Assembly: GCF_002929705.1 (NCBI RefSeq)
Contig: NZ_PJIN01000003.1
Coordinates: forward strand, 558,001-622,000
Reading direction: 5' to 3'
Source of the DNA: Arthrobacter sp. N199823
GTDB lineage: Bacteria > Actinomycetota > Actinomycetes > Actinomycetales > Micrococcaceae
DNA length: 64,000 nucleotides
In this document: in pieces, positions 52,494-60,877 of the stretch
How the letters are laid out: every line of letters starts with the position of its first letter
Position numbering within the stretch: position 1 is the first letter of the stretch
Position numbers and translations under genes: made by a program
The notes under the pieces: generated by a model
What the model was told of the DNA's origin: nothing
What the model saw: the letters and a program-made list of their open reading frames with translations, nothing else
The model's database searches: none

Positions 52494-53381
52494 TTACTTT
52501 GGTCTGCGAGAATCCCCGAGGCCACCGATGGCGTCGTACTCAATCTGTCCAGTCCGGGGATCGAACTGCGGCCGTTGCAGGTGTGCAAACTCGCCTGCTG
52601 TGCGTCCTCCGAATGGCCGGCCGTGATCTGCGTATTCCTCCCGGAAGAAGACCAGACGCCACGGTCCCAAGATGATTCTGGCACCCGTACGCAGGATCCT
52701 TGCCTCCGAGCCCTTAGGGACATCGCCGTGCGGAACAAAAACGTACTCGTCTTGATCTGTATGAAGAATTTTCCCGTGAATCGCGGCAAGGTCAGGCAAT
52801 TTGAAGTGTGCTTCGTCCCCGCTTCCCAGCACCGTGGTTTCTAAAGTGAGGTTATATTCGTGTGGCGGGAGGCCGTCCCACGTTGCACTGTCCCGGACAA
52901 AGATAAGGCGTGGCCGTCCTCCTCCTCGCGCGTAATGAGTAGTTGTGGGCCTCATTCGATACCGCCGTTGGAAAGTTGGCGATAGCGGAAGTGGGGTGGA
53001 CGGTGGCATGAGGCTTGCACTGTCACGTCCAGGTCCTTGCGCCTTGACCACGGTGGCCCAGGTGCTCGCCTTGCCCAGCTTGATATGAGGTGACCTGGTG
53101 ATGATTTTCTGGATAGCGGAGACTTCTACTGCCCCGATGCTGGCAATGGTTCCTTCCGGAACGGAAATTCTCACGGTAATTCCCCGCTGTGCCAAGGCTT
53201 CAGCCGCAACCCGCAAGGCTGGCAATTGTCTCCTGGAGCCAAGCCTGAACAGGGCTGCGCTGTCCGTGTGGACGTGAATTTCCCGCCCGCTTGCCTCGAT
53301 TCTTCCCCTGACCACGGTGGCTTCATGGTCTCCGTCTGCAGGCAGGGTGGTGGAGAACTCAAGATCAATGTCAAAACGCAT
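52494..53381 (-). CDS. FHA domain protein
   Basis: 295-residue protein with a C-terminal forkhead-associated phosphothreonine-binding region (YNLTLETTVLGSGDEAHFKLPDLAAIHGKI...) and an N-terminal alpha/beta domain of unknown type (FSTTLPADGDHEATVVRGRIEASGREIHVHTDSAALFR). FHA domains bind Ser/Thr-kinase substrates; no kinase is adjacent. The linker (PSTPLPLSPTFQRRYR) is Pro/Ser-rich. Translated after a small gene 10 bases upstream. Confidence 0.82.
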   Translation of the reverse strand: MRFDIDLEFSTTLPADGDHEATVVRGRIEASGREIHVHTDSAALFRLGSRRQLPALRVAAEALAQRGITVRISVPEGTIASIGAVEVSAIQKIITRSPHIKLGKASTWATVVKAQGPGRDSASLMPPSTPLPLSPTFQRRYRMRPTTTHYARGGGRPRLIFVRDSATWDGLPPHEYNLTLETTVLGSGDEAHFKLPDLAAIHGKILHTDQDEYVFVPHGDVPKGSEARILRTGARIILGPWRLVFFREEYADHGRPFGGRTAGEFAHLQRPQFDPRTGQIEYDAIGGLGDSRRPK

Positions 53382-53391
53382 GGCTCACCGC

Positions 53392-53646
53392 CTACTGCTG
53401 TAATTCAGCGGAAGAAGCGCTCTCATTGTCACTGGTGGTCACTCGCATTGTGCCATTGAATTTCCATGTTGCCCTCGGCGCATCAGGCCCGATATCCCGT
53501 GGGACCTCAACCGTCATGTCCATGAAGCTGTAGTTGACCACTGCTCCACGGCCAGTGAGATAGGACCAGAGCTGCTGGCCCAAATCGGACCAATCGCTAA
53601 CTGGCACTGATCGGAAATCCTCGGCGAGCGAATCGTTGTCAGTCAT
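53392..53646 (-). CDS. Small hypothetical protein
   Basis: 84 residues, acidic, no signal peptide or helix; contains NYSFMDMTVEVPRDIGPDAPRATWKFNG and a polar tail. No family recognised. GAAGGGA precedes the ATG at about 6 bases. Operon with the FHA gene, so perhaps a partner of it. Confidence 0.7.
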   Translation of the reverse strand: MTDNDSLAEDFRSVPVSDWSDLGQQLWSYLTGRGAVVNYSFMDMTVEVPRDIGPDAPRATWKFNGTMRVTTSDNESASSAELQQ

Positions 53647-53986
53647 GACGTTCCCTTCACATTGGTTCTAGCTGCCAGGTGTTGACTGCCAGCAGCGACT
53701 GGGCACTCAGCTCGGGTGCGGCAGCTGGTGATTGTGCGCTTGATGTAACCATAATGATGTCCCGAGCAGATTGCTAGAGTGGCATACTTCACACGAAGGT
53801 AACAGTTAAAATTTCTTACACCTAGCCAGGTTGGAAGCTTTAGTCGCCACGGCTTGGGTGGAATTGGCGTTGCACCTTGCCGCATGGGCAACAGGGCTCA
53901 AGCCGCTCGGTACAACGGCTCAAAGTCGTGGCGTCGTAGAGAACTTCGGTGATGTGGTGCCGGCTCGTTTCGGCAGTGCCGCTGCT
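53647..53986. other. Gene-poor intergenic stretch
   Basis: Nothing convincing seen in these 340 bases. Part of it (53750-53830) is lower in GC than the surroundings. An open frame at 53643-53891 on the minus strand lacks a ribosome binding site and recognisable protein sequence. Confidence 0.5.
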
Positions 53987-54307
53987 CTATAGCCTGTGGA
54001 GCGGGCGGCGCTTTCTCCTATGAGCCCATATCAAAGCGCCTGTGCCGAGGATCAATGCCACGGCGGCTGCCGCCTTGAGCTTCGTCAGTCAGAGCCTGGC
54101 CGAAACCACCAAACCGAGAAACCCGAGATAGCCCAGAGTCCCCGTGTTCCACTGCGGTGACGGTCGGCCGTCCATCCCGGAGATGAGGGTGTACGTTCCA
54201 GGGTTGCGAACGTGGAGGGCTGATCCTGCCCTGTTAGTTGGGCGGCCGACATGCTCAAACCACAACAGCACGCCGGCTGATGTCATGGAAAGTCCCATCT
54301 CATTCAA
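53987..54307 (-). pseudogene. Small membrane-protein gene split by an in-frame TGA
   Basis: An open frame from 54307 ends at a TGA (54089-54091) after GYLGFLGLVVSARL. In the same frame translation resumes at once and runs 33 further residues to a TAG at 53987: LTKLKAAAAVALILGTG..., a hydrophobic helix followed by WAHRRKRRPLHRL, a typical cytoplasmic positive-inside tail. The TGA is one base from the Trp codon TGG. Reading through would give about 106 residues with two helices. Best read as a recently broken gene, though natural suppression or a sequencing error is possible. Family not recognised. Confidence 0.5.
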
Positions 54308-54357
54308 GGAGGGACACTTAAGCGCCCGTGTCTGCTATCTATCGCGACCCTCATCAC

Positions 54358-54384
54358 AGTTGTTTTGATTCATTCAAAACAACT
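54358..54384 (+). promoter_or_regulatory. Perfect palindromic Fur-family operator
   Basis: AGTTGTTTTGA (54358-54368), centre TTCAT, TCAAAACAACT (54374-54384): perfect 11-base arms ending two bases before the TAGGGT -10 box of fur. Strong candidate for autoregulation. Confidence 0.8.
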
Positions 54385-54398
54385 GTTAGGGTTGAAGC

Positions 54399-54854
54399 AT
54401 GGCAGAAGATACGCAGCAAGAAGTCTTGGCGGGCAGGCTCAGGTCGGCCCAGCTGAAGGTGACGGCACCCCGGATTGCGGTCCTTGGTGTTTTGTCCGGC
54501 CATGGACATCTTGATGCGGACTCAGTATTTTCAGCAGTCACCCAGCAGCTACCCAAGACATCCCTGCAAGCTGTCTACGGTGTGCTCTCAGCGTTGGTCA
54601 CTTCCGGTTTGGTTCGCAAGATTGAACCAGCAGGTTCGCCGGCGCTCTACGAAGCCCGGGTGGGGGATAACCACCACCACCTCGTCTGCTTGAACTGCAA
54701 ACGCGTCGAAGACGTGGACTGCGTCATCGGCGAGAGCCCCTGCCTGACGCCGTCGAACCTTCACGGCTTCGCTGTCCAGGTCGCAGAAATCACCTTCTGG
54801 GGCGTTTGCTCCAGCTGCCAAGCGGCCACGGCTGAACTTGAGCCGACTTCATAG
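54399..54854 (+). CDS. Fur family metal/peroxide-responsive regulator
   Basis: 151 residues. N-terminal winged helix (residues about 10-85; RSAQLKVTAPRIAVLGVLSGHGHLDADSVF ... KTSLQAVYGVLSALVTSGLV), then the metal-binding part NHHHLVCLNCKRVEDVDC with CxxC and a C-terminal CSSC for the structural zinc. It resembles the FurA/CatR group that represses catalase-peroxidase genes, but no catalase follows. TAGGGT ends 6 bases before the ATG (leaderless). It is followed by the GSYV-repeat gene. Confidence 0.9.
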   Translation: MAEDTQQEVLAGRLRSAQLKVTAPRIAVLGVLSGHGHLDADSVFSAVTQQLPKTSLQAVYGVLSALVTSGLVRKIEPAGSPALYEARVGDNHHHLVCLNCKRVEDVDCVIGESPCLTPSNLHGFAVQVAEITFWGVCSSCQAATAELEPTS

Positions 54855-54974
54855 CTAGCCAAAACCACGGCTAAGCACCCGGCTCAGTTTTCGCTGACCT
54901 AAACCAACAACTACGACGTGGCGCGATTCGCCACGCCTCGCTCCATCGCGCCATCATTCAACCAAGGAGACACC

Positions 54975-55247
54975 TTGAATACCACTTTCACAGCATCGAA
55001 TTTCACAGCATCCAAGCACACCATTGTCCGTTTTTTCACGGAAGCAACAGCAGATGGGGGCTCACTTTCGGCCACCCCAGCGCTCAGTGGTTCATATGTA
55101 ACCACCGCGGCGCCTCGCAGCAGCCAGCCGGGCAGCTACGTCACAAGCGAAAAGGCCCAGCCCGGCCGCGCTGGGAGCTACGTGACCACCGCGGCGCCCC
55201 GCGCGAATCGCCCCGGCAGCTACGTGCACAGCGAACTGCGCCGCTGA
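54975..55247 (+). CDS. Small protein of 14-residue GSYV repeats
   Basis: 90 residues from a TTG start with AAGGAG 5 bases upstream. Residues 1-38 are a non-repeated leader (MNTTFTASNFTASKHTIVRF...); from residue 39 GSYV recurs at 39, 53, 67 and 81, exactly every 14 residues, with TTAAPR following the first and third copies. No cysteine, membrane helix or known domain. The leader plus identical repeats recalls precursor peptides with several cores or a repetitive surface protein; neither is proven. It sits 120 bases after fur and may share its metal or peroxide control. Confidence 0.7.
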   Translation: MNTTFTASNFTASKHTIVRFFTEATADGGSLSATPALSGSYVTTAAPRSSQPGSYVTSEKAQPGRAGSYVTTAAPRANRPGSYVHSELRR

Positions 55248-55400
55248 AGCCAGCCCGTGGCCGCAATTCTCCCATCCCGCCCTATCGCGACTGGGTGTCG
55301 GCGTGCAGCCCGGCTAACGTTCTGGCGCGCAGGGCCGCCTTCTACCGGGGAATCCGGACCAACACTGTCGCGGTGGACACTTAGAGCGTAGCGTTTGCCC

Positions 55401-55778
55401 ATGGACTGGAAATTGGAACTCATATTCGTGCCTGTCTCCGACGTGGACAGGGCCAAGGATTTTTACGTAAATAAGGTGGGCTTCAACGCCGACTACGATG
55501 AGCGGCCCGGAGATGGCATCCGTTTTGTGCAGCTCACGCCGCCCGGCTCGGCCTGCTCCATCGCTATCGGTGAGGGGCTGACCGACGCCGCCCCGGGCAC
55601 GGCACCCATGCTGCAGATGGTGGTGGCCGATATCCAGGCAGCCCACGACCAGCTCGCGGCCAATGGTGTGGACGTCAGTGATGTGGCTGTTCTGGAATGG
55701 GGCCACTTCGTCTACTTCGCCGATCCCGACGGCAACACGTGGGCAGTGCAGTACTTGCCTAATCGCCCCAACGGCTAA
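55401..55778 (+). CDS. VOC family protein (glyoxalase/bleomycin-resistance fold)
   Basis: 125 residues, vicinal oxygen chelate fold: ELIFVPVSDVDRAKDFYVNKVGFNADYDER, then ADIQAAHDQLAANGVDV and the C-terminal YFADPDGNTWAVQ. The metal-site Glu may be missing or atypical, so enzyme activity is not certain. TAGCGT ends 6 bases before the ATG, suggesting a leaderless mRNA. No obvious operon partner. Confidence 0.92.
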   Translation: MDWKLELIFVPVSDVDRAKDFYVNKVGFNADYDERPGDGIRFVQLTPPGSACSIAIGEGLTDAAPGTAPMLQMVVADIQAAHDQLAANGVDVSDVAVLEWGHFVYFADPDGNTWAVQYLPNRPNG

Positions 55779-55889
55779 AGCGCTCCACGCACGACGCCGG
55801 GTACTCACCAGAGGTGCCCCTCGTTGCGCACGGTGTCCTGCTCACCGCCACGCACGGTACCGTGCGATGGGTGGACCCGTTTAACGTTG

Positions 55890-55917
55890 TTGACCGTCAC
55901 ATGTGTATTCTTATCAC
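55890..55917 (+). promoter_or_regulatory. Probable promoter of the PTS operon
   Basis: TTGACC (55890-55895), 16-base spacer, TATCAC (55912-55917), directly before the antiterminator-target RNA. Confidence 0.5.
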
Positions 55918-55942
55918 GCCGCCACTATGGCGGTTGTCATCG

Positions 55943-55966
55943 GGATTGTAACTTTCGGCAAGACCC
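55943..55966 (+). promoter_or_regulatory. Probable ribonucleic antiterminator (RAT) site
   Basis: GGATTGTAACT at 55943 and GGCAAGACCC ending at 55966 match the 5' and 3' halves of the BglG/LicT/GlcT target (GGATTGTNACT...GGCAAGACC), with a shortened apical part. A short hairpin (CCGCCA-CTA-TGGCGG, 55919-55933) precedes it. The protein that should bind it is encoded at 58293 in the same operon. The overlapping terminator partner is not obvious. Confidence 0.7.
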
Positions 55967-56173
55967 TGAGACGCCACGCCTCGTGCATCACAATGCGCTG
56001 GGCATCCGTCTGTCTTTGTCCGAGGATTCATCCATGACAACGCATTGTGCGTGGGCCGCCAATGGCGTCGCCCGGCACGCAACACTGTGCGTTCCTTCTG
56101 GAAACACCTTGTTCTCCTCGGCTCAGATATTGGCTTTGACGACGTCGTCAAGCTACGAGTAAAGGGAATTGTC

Positions 56174-57721
56174 GTGTTCAAGCAACTTTCAAAGATCGGC
56201 AAGGCATTCATGCTGCCGATCGCCATCCTGCCTGCAGCCGGCTTGCTGCTGGGCATTGGCGGGGCTCTCTCCAACCCCACCACAGTCGCGGCCTACCCAG
56301 TGCTGGATAACCATATCCTGCAGGGAATCTTCGGCGTCATGTCGGCTGCCGGAGCAACGGTCTTTGACAACCTAGCGATCCTGCTCGCCGTCGGCCTGTG
56401 CATTGGCCTCGCCAAGCGTGACAAGGGCACAGCAGCCCTCGCAGGTGTTGTTGGATACCTGGTCATGGTGGCCACCATCAAGGCACTTTTGGGGATCTTT
56501 ACCCCCGATTCCGCTGCAATTGACACCGGTGTGGTTGGCGCACTCGTGGTGGGTGGTGCAGCCGTTGTGCTGCACAACCGCTTCCACAACATCCAACTGC
56601 CAGCTGTTCTGGGCTTCTTTGGCGGATCCCGCTTTGTCCCCATTGTCACGGCTTTTGCGGCCATCTTTGTTGGCGCTGCTTTCTTCCTCGTATGGCCGCC
56701 TGTCCAGATCGCGCTGGTCAACGCCGGCACGGGAATCGCCGGCATGGGCGCTTTCGGAACGTTCCTGTATGGCTCGCTGCTTCGTCTCAGCGGTGCAGCC
56801 GGTCTGCACCACATCATCTACCCCATGTTCTGGTACACCCCGCTGGGCGGCACCGAAATGGTCAACGGGGTTCAGGTGATTGGTGCGCAGAAGATTTTCT
56901 TCGCTCAGCTTGCCGACCCGAACCACGTGGGACTGTTCACCGAAGGTACCCGTTTCTTCTCAGGCCGCTTCGCCACCATGATGTTCGGTCTGCCGGGCGC
57001 CTGCCTGGCCATGTGGCATGTCATCCCCAAGGGGCGCCGCGCCAAGTACATGGGCCTGTTCGCCTCGGTTGCGCTGACCTCCTTCGTCACCGGCATCACC
57101 GAACCCATCGAGTTCATGTTCCTCTTCGTGGCACCGATTCTGTACGTGATTCACGCATTCTTCGACGGGCTCTCCTTCCTCATTGCCGACCTGCTCAACA
57201 TCAGCATTGGCAACACCTTCTCCGGCGGTCTGATCGACTTCCTGCTGTTCGGAGTCTTCCAGGGCAACGATCGAACCAACTGGCTGCTGGTCATCCCCGT
57301 GGGCATCGTCTGGTTCTTCCTGTACTACTTCACGTTCAAATTCGTTATCAAGAAGTTCAAGTTCGGTACCCCCGGTCACTTGGAAGATACGCTCGGGAAC
57401 GACGTCGATGCCGCCGCTGCTGGCGACGCTGAGCTGGTCCCCGCAAATGTAGGAGACGCCGAAGCTGGTACCTCGATTCAGCGGGAGGCCGCACAGGTCC
57501 TCGCCGCACTGGGCGGGGCGGAGAACCTCGAAGAGGTTGACGCCTGCATCACCCGCCTTCGTGTGTCCGTCAAGGACCCCAGTCAGGTGGACAAAGAGAA
57601 ATTGAAGAAGCTTGGCGCGGCCGGTGTGTTTGAGGTCAGTGGCGGCGTTCAGGCCGTCTTCGGTGGCAAGGCAGTGCTGTACAAGAGCGCGATTAATGAA
57701 AGTCTGGGTCTTGACGACTAG
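56174..57721 (+). CDS. ptsG: PTS glucose-type EIICB permease
   Basis: Membrane transporter that phosphorylates glucose or a related sugar on entry. 515 residues: EIIC (about 1-400, ten helices; FKQLSKIGKAFMLPIAILPAAGLLLGIG start, GITEPIEF substrate loop) fused to EIIB, phosphocysteine Cys458 in DACITRLR. The pattern around the GITEPIEF loop fits glucose permeases better than GlcNAc ones. GTG start with AAAGGG upstream. First structural gene of the PTS operon. Confidence 0.92.
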   Translation: MFKQLSKIGKAFMLPIAILPAAGLLLGIGGALSNPTTVAAYPVLDNHILQGIFGVMSAAGATVFDNLAILLAVGLCIGLAKRDKGTAALAGVVGYLVMVATIKALLGIFTPDSAAIDTGVVGALVVGGAAVVLHNRFHNIQLPAVLGFFGGSRFVPIVTAFAAIFVGAAFFLVWPPVQIALVNAGTGIAGMGAFGTFLYGSLLRLSGAAGLHHIIYPMFWYTPLGGTEMVNGVQVIGAQKIFFAQLADPNHVGLFTEGTRFFSGRFATMMFGLPGACLAMWHVIPKGRRAKYMGLFASVALTSFVTGITEPIEFMFLFVAPILYVIHAFFDGLSFLIADLLNISIGNTFSGGLIDFLLFGVFQGNDRTNWLLVIPVGIVWFFLYYFTFKFVIKKFKFGTPGHLEDTLGNDVDAAAAGDAELVPANVGDAEAGTSIQREAAQVLAALGGAENLEEVDACITRLRVSVKDPSQVDKEKLKKLGAAGVFEVSGGVQAVFGGKAVLYKSAINESLGLDD

Positions 57722-57761
57722 TCACTCGACCAACGCTTACCAACTCTAGGAGTCACCCAAG

Positions 57762-58235
57762 TTGCTGAAAATGTTCAAGAAAAAGGGCGAGCAAATCTTC
57801 GCCCCGACCGCAGGAACCGTCATGGCTCTGGCCGATGTGCCCGACCCGGTTTTCGCCAGCGGAGCGGTAGGCGAGGGATTCGCCGTCGAACCTTCCGAGG
57901 GTTCCTTCACCAGCCCGGTAGATGGGGAGCTGATCCTGGTTGCCAAGACGCTCCACGCCTTTGCTGTGCGTACGGATGGTGGGGCAGAAATCCTGGTCCA
58001 CATCGGAATGGACACCGTCAAGCTCAAGGGTGCGGGTTTCACAGCGCACCGAGCCAAGGGCGAGCAGGTCAAGCGCGGCGATGTCATCATCACCTGCGAT
58101 CTGGCCCAGATGACACCGCTGGTCCCCTCCATGGTCACGCCGGTTCTGCTGACCAATGGTAAAGATTTCGCCATTGCCGAAACCGAAATCGGTGCAGCCG
58201 ACGGAACGCCTATCATTACCGTTCGGAAGAAATAG
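57762..58235 (+). CDS. crr: PTS glucose-type EIIA
   Basis: 157-residue cytoplasmic EIIA that passes phosphate from HPr to EIIB. His80 in ILVHIGMDTV is the phosphosite; EIIA-Glc fold marks (FTSPVDGELI, FAVRTDGG) are present. TTG start with AGGAG about 8 bases upstream. Lies between the permease and antiterminator genes. Confidence 0.93.
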   Translation: MLKMFKKKGEQIFAPTAGTVMALADVPDPVFASGAVGEGFAVEPSEGSFTSPVDGELILVAKTLHAFAVRTDGGAEILVHIGMDTVKLKGAGFTAHRAKGEQVKRGDVIITCDLAQMTPLVPSMVTPVLLTNGKDFAIAETEIGAADGTPIITVRKK

Positions 58236-58292
58236 CATGCTGGCCTTCACAGGTGCTGCCTGCGCCTTTGCCACTGAACAGATCGCAGCACC

Positions 58293-59162
58293 ATGGATCT
58301 GAGCAGGGGAAGCTCCGCAACCATCAAGCGGGTCTACAACAACAACGTTCTTCTCGCCGAGCTTCATGACGGCAGTGACATGGTTCTTGTGGGCAAGGGA
58401 ATCGGGTTCAATCACAAACCCGGGGAACTCATTGCGCTTGACACTGCGGATCAGAGGTTTGTTCCTGATGGCAGTTATGCTGCCAGCCACGTTGCCGGGG
58501 TGCTCGGCGATGCTCCCATGGAGCAGATTGAAGTGGTTCAGGAAATTATGGCGATGGCTCAAACCGAACTGAAATTGGAGCCCCGGCAGTCATTGCTGGT
58601 CCCGATTTTGGATCATTTGGGTTTCGCCGTGCAGCGCGCCAGTGAAGCCCTGAGGGTCGACTTCCCACTCCGCTGGGAGGTCGCCCAGCTATACCCTGCT
58701 GAAGGAAATTTGGGCAGGCGAGTTGTTGCGCTCATCAAGGAACGGCTCGGCGTCGTTTTGCAGGAAGAAGAATGGGTGGCGTTTGCCCTCCACTTCGTCA
58801 ACCAGCAGTGGTCTAAGGCTGATTTCTCCAAAACGGTCTCCATGACCGAGACCATCGCCGGAGTCTTTTCCCTGCTGTCCTCGCGCTGGGGCACCAATAT
58901 CGACGAGAACAAGCTGAGCTCGGCCCGCTTTGTAACCCACCTGCGCTATCTTTTTGCGCGATCGCTCGAAGCCACCAGCTCCGCGGCTTTCGAGGTGGAT
59001 GTTTTAGCCTCCGTGCGGCAGGCCTACCCGGAAGCGGCCGACGCGGCCCTCGAGATTGCAGTGCACATCGGGGCCGCCCTTCGCCGGAAACTCAGTGATG
59101 CCGAGGTGTCCTACCTGGCACTGCATACAAGTCGGCTTTATGTCGAAATGCTCAATACTTAG
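58293..59162 (+). CDS. BglG/GlcT-type transcription antiterminator
   Basis: RNA-binding antiterminator of 289 residues: an N-terminal CAT RNA-binding domain (TIKRVYNNNVLLAEL ... GKGIGFNHKPGELI) and two PTS-regulation domains with conserved His (ILDHLGFAVQRA; FVTHLRYLFARS). It should bind the RAT at 55943-55966 and allow transcription of the PTS genes when its PRDs signal sugar flux. Translated from an ATG shortly after crr. Confidence 0.9.
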   Translation: MDLSRGSSATIKRVYNNNVLLAELHDGSDMVLVGKGIGFNHKPGELIALDTADQRFVPDGSYAASHVAGVLGDAPMEQIEVVQEIMAMAQTELKLEPRQSLLVPILDHLGFAVQRASEALRVDFPLRWEVAQLYPAEGNLGRRVVALIKERLGVVLQEEEWVAFALHFVNQQWSKADFSKTVSMTETIAGVFSLLSSRWGTNIDENKLSSARFVTHLRYLFARSLEATSSAAFEVDVLASVRQAYPEAADAALEIAVHIGAALRRKLSDAEVSYLALHTSRLYVEMLNT

Positions 59163-59171
59163 GATTCATTC

Positions 59172-60845
59172 ATGATTGACACAGCTACTGCCATCACCGG
59201 AACGGGTGTTGTGGCTGGGCTAGGCTACGCTCCGGTTCAATGGGTAAAACCAGCGCCAATTCTGCCCCTGGGCCATGACAGGCTCGTTGGCGAAGCCCTC
59301 CGAGACGCCGAAGTGACTCGCTGGAAAGCAGCCGTTGAGACGGTGGCTTCCCGGCTCACTCTCCGTGCGGCAACCAACTCGGGGGCGGCAGCTGAAGTCC
59401 TTGGCGCAACCGCCGCCCTGGCTACTGACCGCGGACTGCAGCGAGCTGCAGGCAAGCTCATGGCAGCCGGATCCACCGCCGAAGCCGCCACCGTTGATTC
59501 GATTGCACAATTCATCGTGAAGTTTGAAAAGCTTGGCGGGCTGATGGCTGAACGGGTCACGGACCTTGGCGACATCCGCAACCGGGTGGTCTCCGAGTTG
59601 CTTGGCTTGCCGGAGCCCGGCGTCCCCACTCCGGTTGCCCCCATCATCTTGTTGGCTGAGGACTTAGCTCCTGCGGATACGGCGACGCTTGACCCAGCCT
59701 TGATCCATGGCATCGCCACCCGCTTGGGCGGACCCACCAGTCACACGGCCATCATTGCCCGGCAGCTGGGAATTCCCTGCGTGGTGGCTGCTACAGATCT
59801 GCAGGATGTGCCGGACGGCGCAATGGCCCTGATCGATGGCGCTGCTGGAACAGTGGAAGTTGGTGCCGACCCGGAGCAAGCTGAAGCAAAGGTACAGGCA
59901 GATGCTGCACGCCGAGCCGCTGTCCAGTCCTGGAAGGGGCCCGGCCGCACTCAAGATGGCACCGCTGTCGAAGTTTTGGCTAACGTCCAAGACGGTGCCG
60001 GAGCACGTGCCGCGGCAAAATACCCGGCTGCGGGTGTAGGGCTTTTTCGCACGGAACTTTGTTTCTTGTCCGCCGCGCACGAGCCGTCGGTGGCAGAACA
60101 GGCCAGTATTTACAGTGAAGTTTTGGCAGCCTTCCCGGGGCAAAAAGTTGTCATTCGCACCCTCGATGCCGGATCAGATAAGCCTGTTCCCTTTGTTGTT
60201 CATCCTGACGAGGAGAACCCGGCATTGGGTGTACGGGGCATTCGCCTGGGCAACGCCGATCCGGGATTGTTGGAGCGTCAGCTCGATGGTATTGCCCTCG
60301 CAGCCGAACAGCAGGGCGTGGCCTCGGCTAAGGTGATGGCGCCCATGATCGCCACCGTCGATGAGGCACGCGACTTTGCTGCCGCGTGCCGGCAACGCCG
60401 GCTCTCACCGGGCATCATGGTCGAGGTGCCTTCCGCAGCGCTACTCGCGGACGCATTCTTGGCGGAAGTGGACTTCATGTCCATCGGCACCAATGACCTC
60501 ACGCAGTACACCATGGCTGCTGACAGGATGGCGCCTTCACTGGCCGCACTGACAGACCCGTGGCAGCCGGCCGTATTGCGCCTCATTCGGCTCGCTGCGG
60601 CAGCTGGCACCAGCGCGCAAAAGCCTGTTGGGGTGTGTGGTGAGGCAGCAGCCGATCCGCTATTGGCCTGCATCCTGGTGGGTCTTGGCCTGAGCAGCCT
60701 GTCCATGGCACCCAACGCAGTGGCCGCCGTCGGACTTCAGCTGGAGTCCGTGACTCTGGAGCAATGTCAGCAGGGCGCAGCCGCCGTTTTGCGCTGCACC
60801 ACCGCGCGCGAGGCCCGGTCCATGGCCCGCGAACTGCTTTCGTAA
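59172..60845 (+). CDS. ptsI: PTS enzyme I
   Basis: Phosphoenolpyruvate-protein phosphotransferase, 557 residues, first step of the PTS. His191 in the GGPTSHTAIIARQLGIP motif is the phosphosite; the PEP-binding barrel has FRTELCFL, DFMSIGTNDLTQYTMAADR and the GVCGEAAADP Cys loop. Ten bases after the antiterminator stop. General PTS enzymes for the whole genome may be encoded here. Confidence 0.96.
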   Translation: MIDTATAITGTGVVAGLGYAPVQWVKPAPILPLGHDRLVGEALRDAEVTRWKAAVETVASRLTLRAATNSGAAAEVLGATAALATDRGLQRAAGKLMAAGSTAEAATVDSIAQFIVKFEKLGGLMAERVTDLGDIRNRVVSELLGLPEPGVPTPVAPIILLAEDLAPADTATLDPALIHGIATRLGGPTSHTAIIARQLGIPCVVAATDLQDVPDGAMALIDGAAGTVEVGADPEQAEAKVQADAARRAAVQSWKGPGRTQDGTAVEVLANVQDGAGARAAAKYPAAGVGLFRTELCFLSAAHEPSVAEQASIYSEVLAAFPGQKVVIRTLDAGSDKPVPFVVHPDEENPALGVRGIRLGNADPGLLERQLDGIALAAEQQGVASAKVMAPMIATVDEARDFAAACRQRRLSPGIMVEVPSAALLADAFLAEVDFMSIGTNDLTQYTMAADRMAPSLAALTDPWQPAVLRLIRLAAAAGTSAQKPVGVCGEAAADPLLACILVGLGLSSLSMAPNAVAAVGLQLESVTLEQCQQGAAAVLRCTTAREARSMARELLS

Positions 60846-60877
60846 CTATTCAAAAAAATCTTTCAAGGAGAAAAAGT

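Noticed and set aside
53643-53891. 82-residue minus-strand frame overlapping the start of the small gene at 53646
   Set aside because: No ribosome binding site and no plausible protein character; it may be only the leader of the following gene.
54089-54091. In-frame TGA as a selenocysteine codon
   Set aside because: No selenocysteine machinery or insertion element was seen and the context is a membrane segment where Trp is more plausible.
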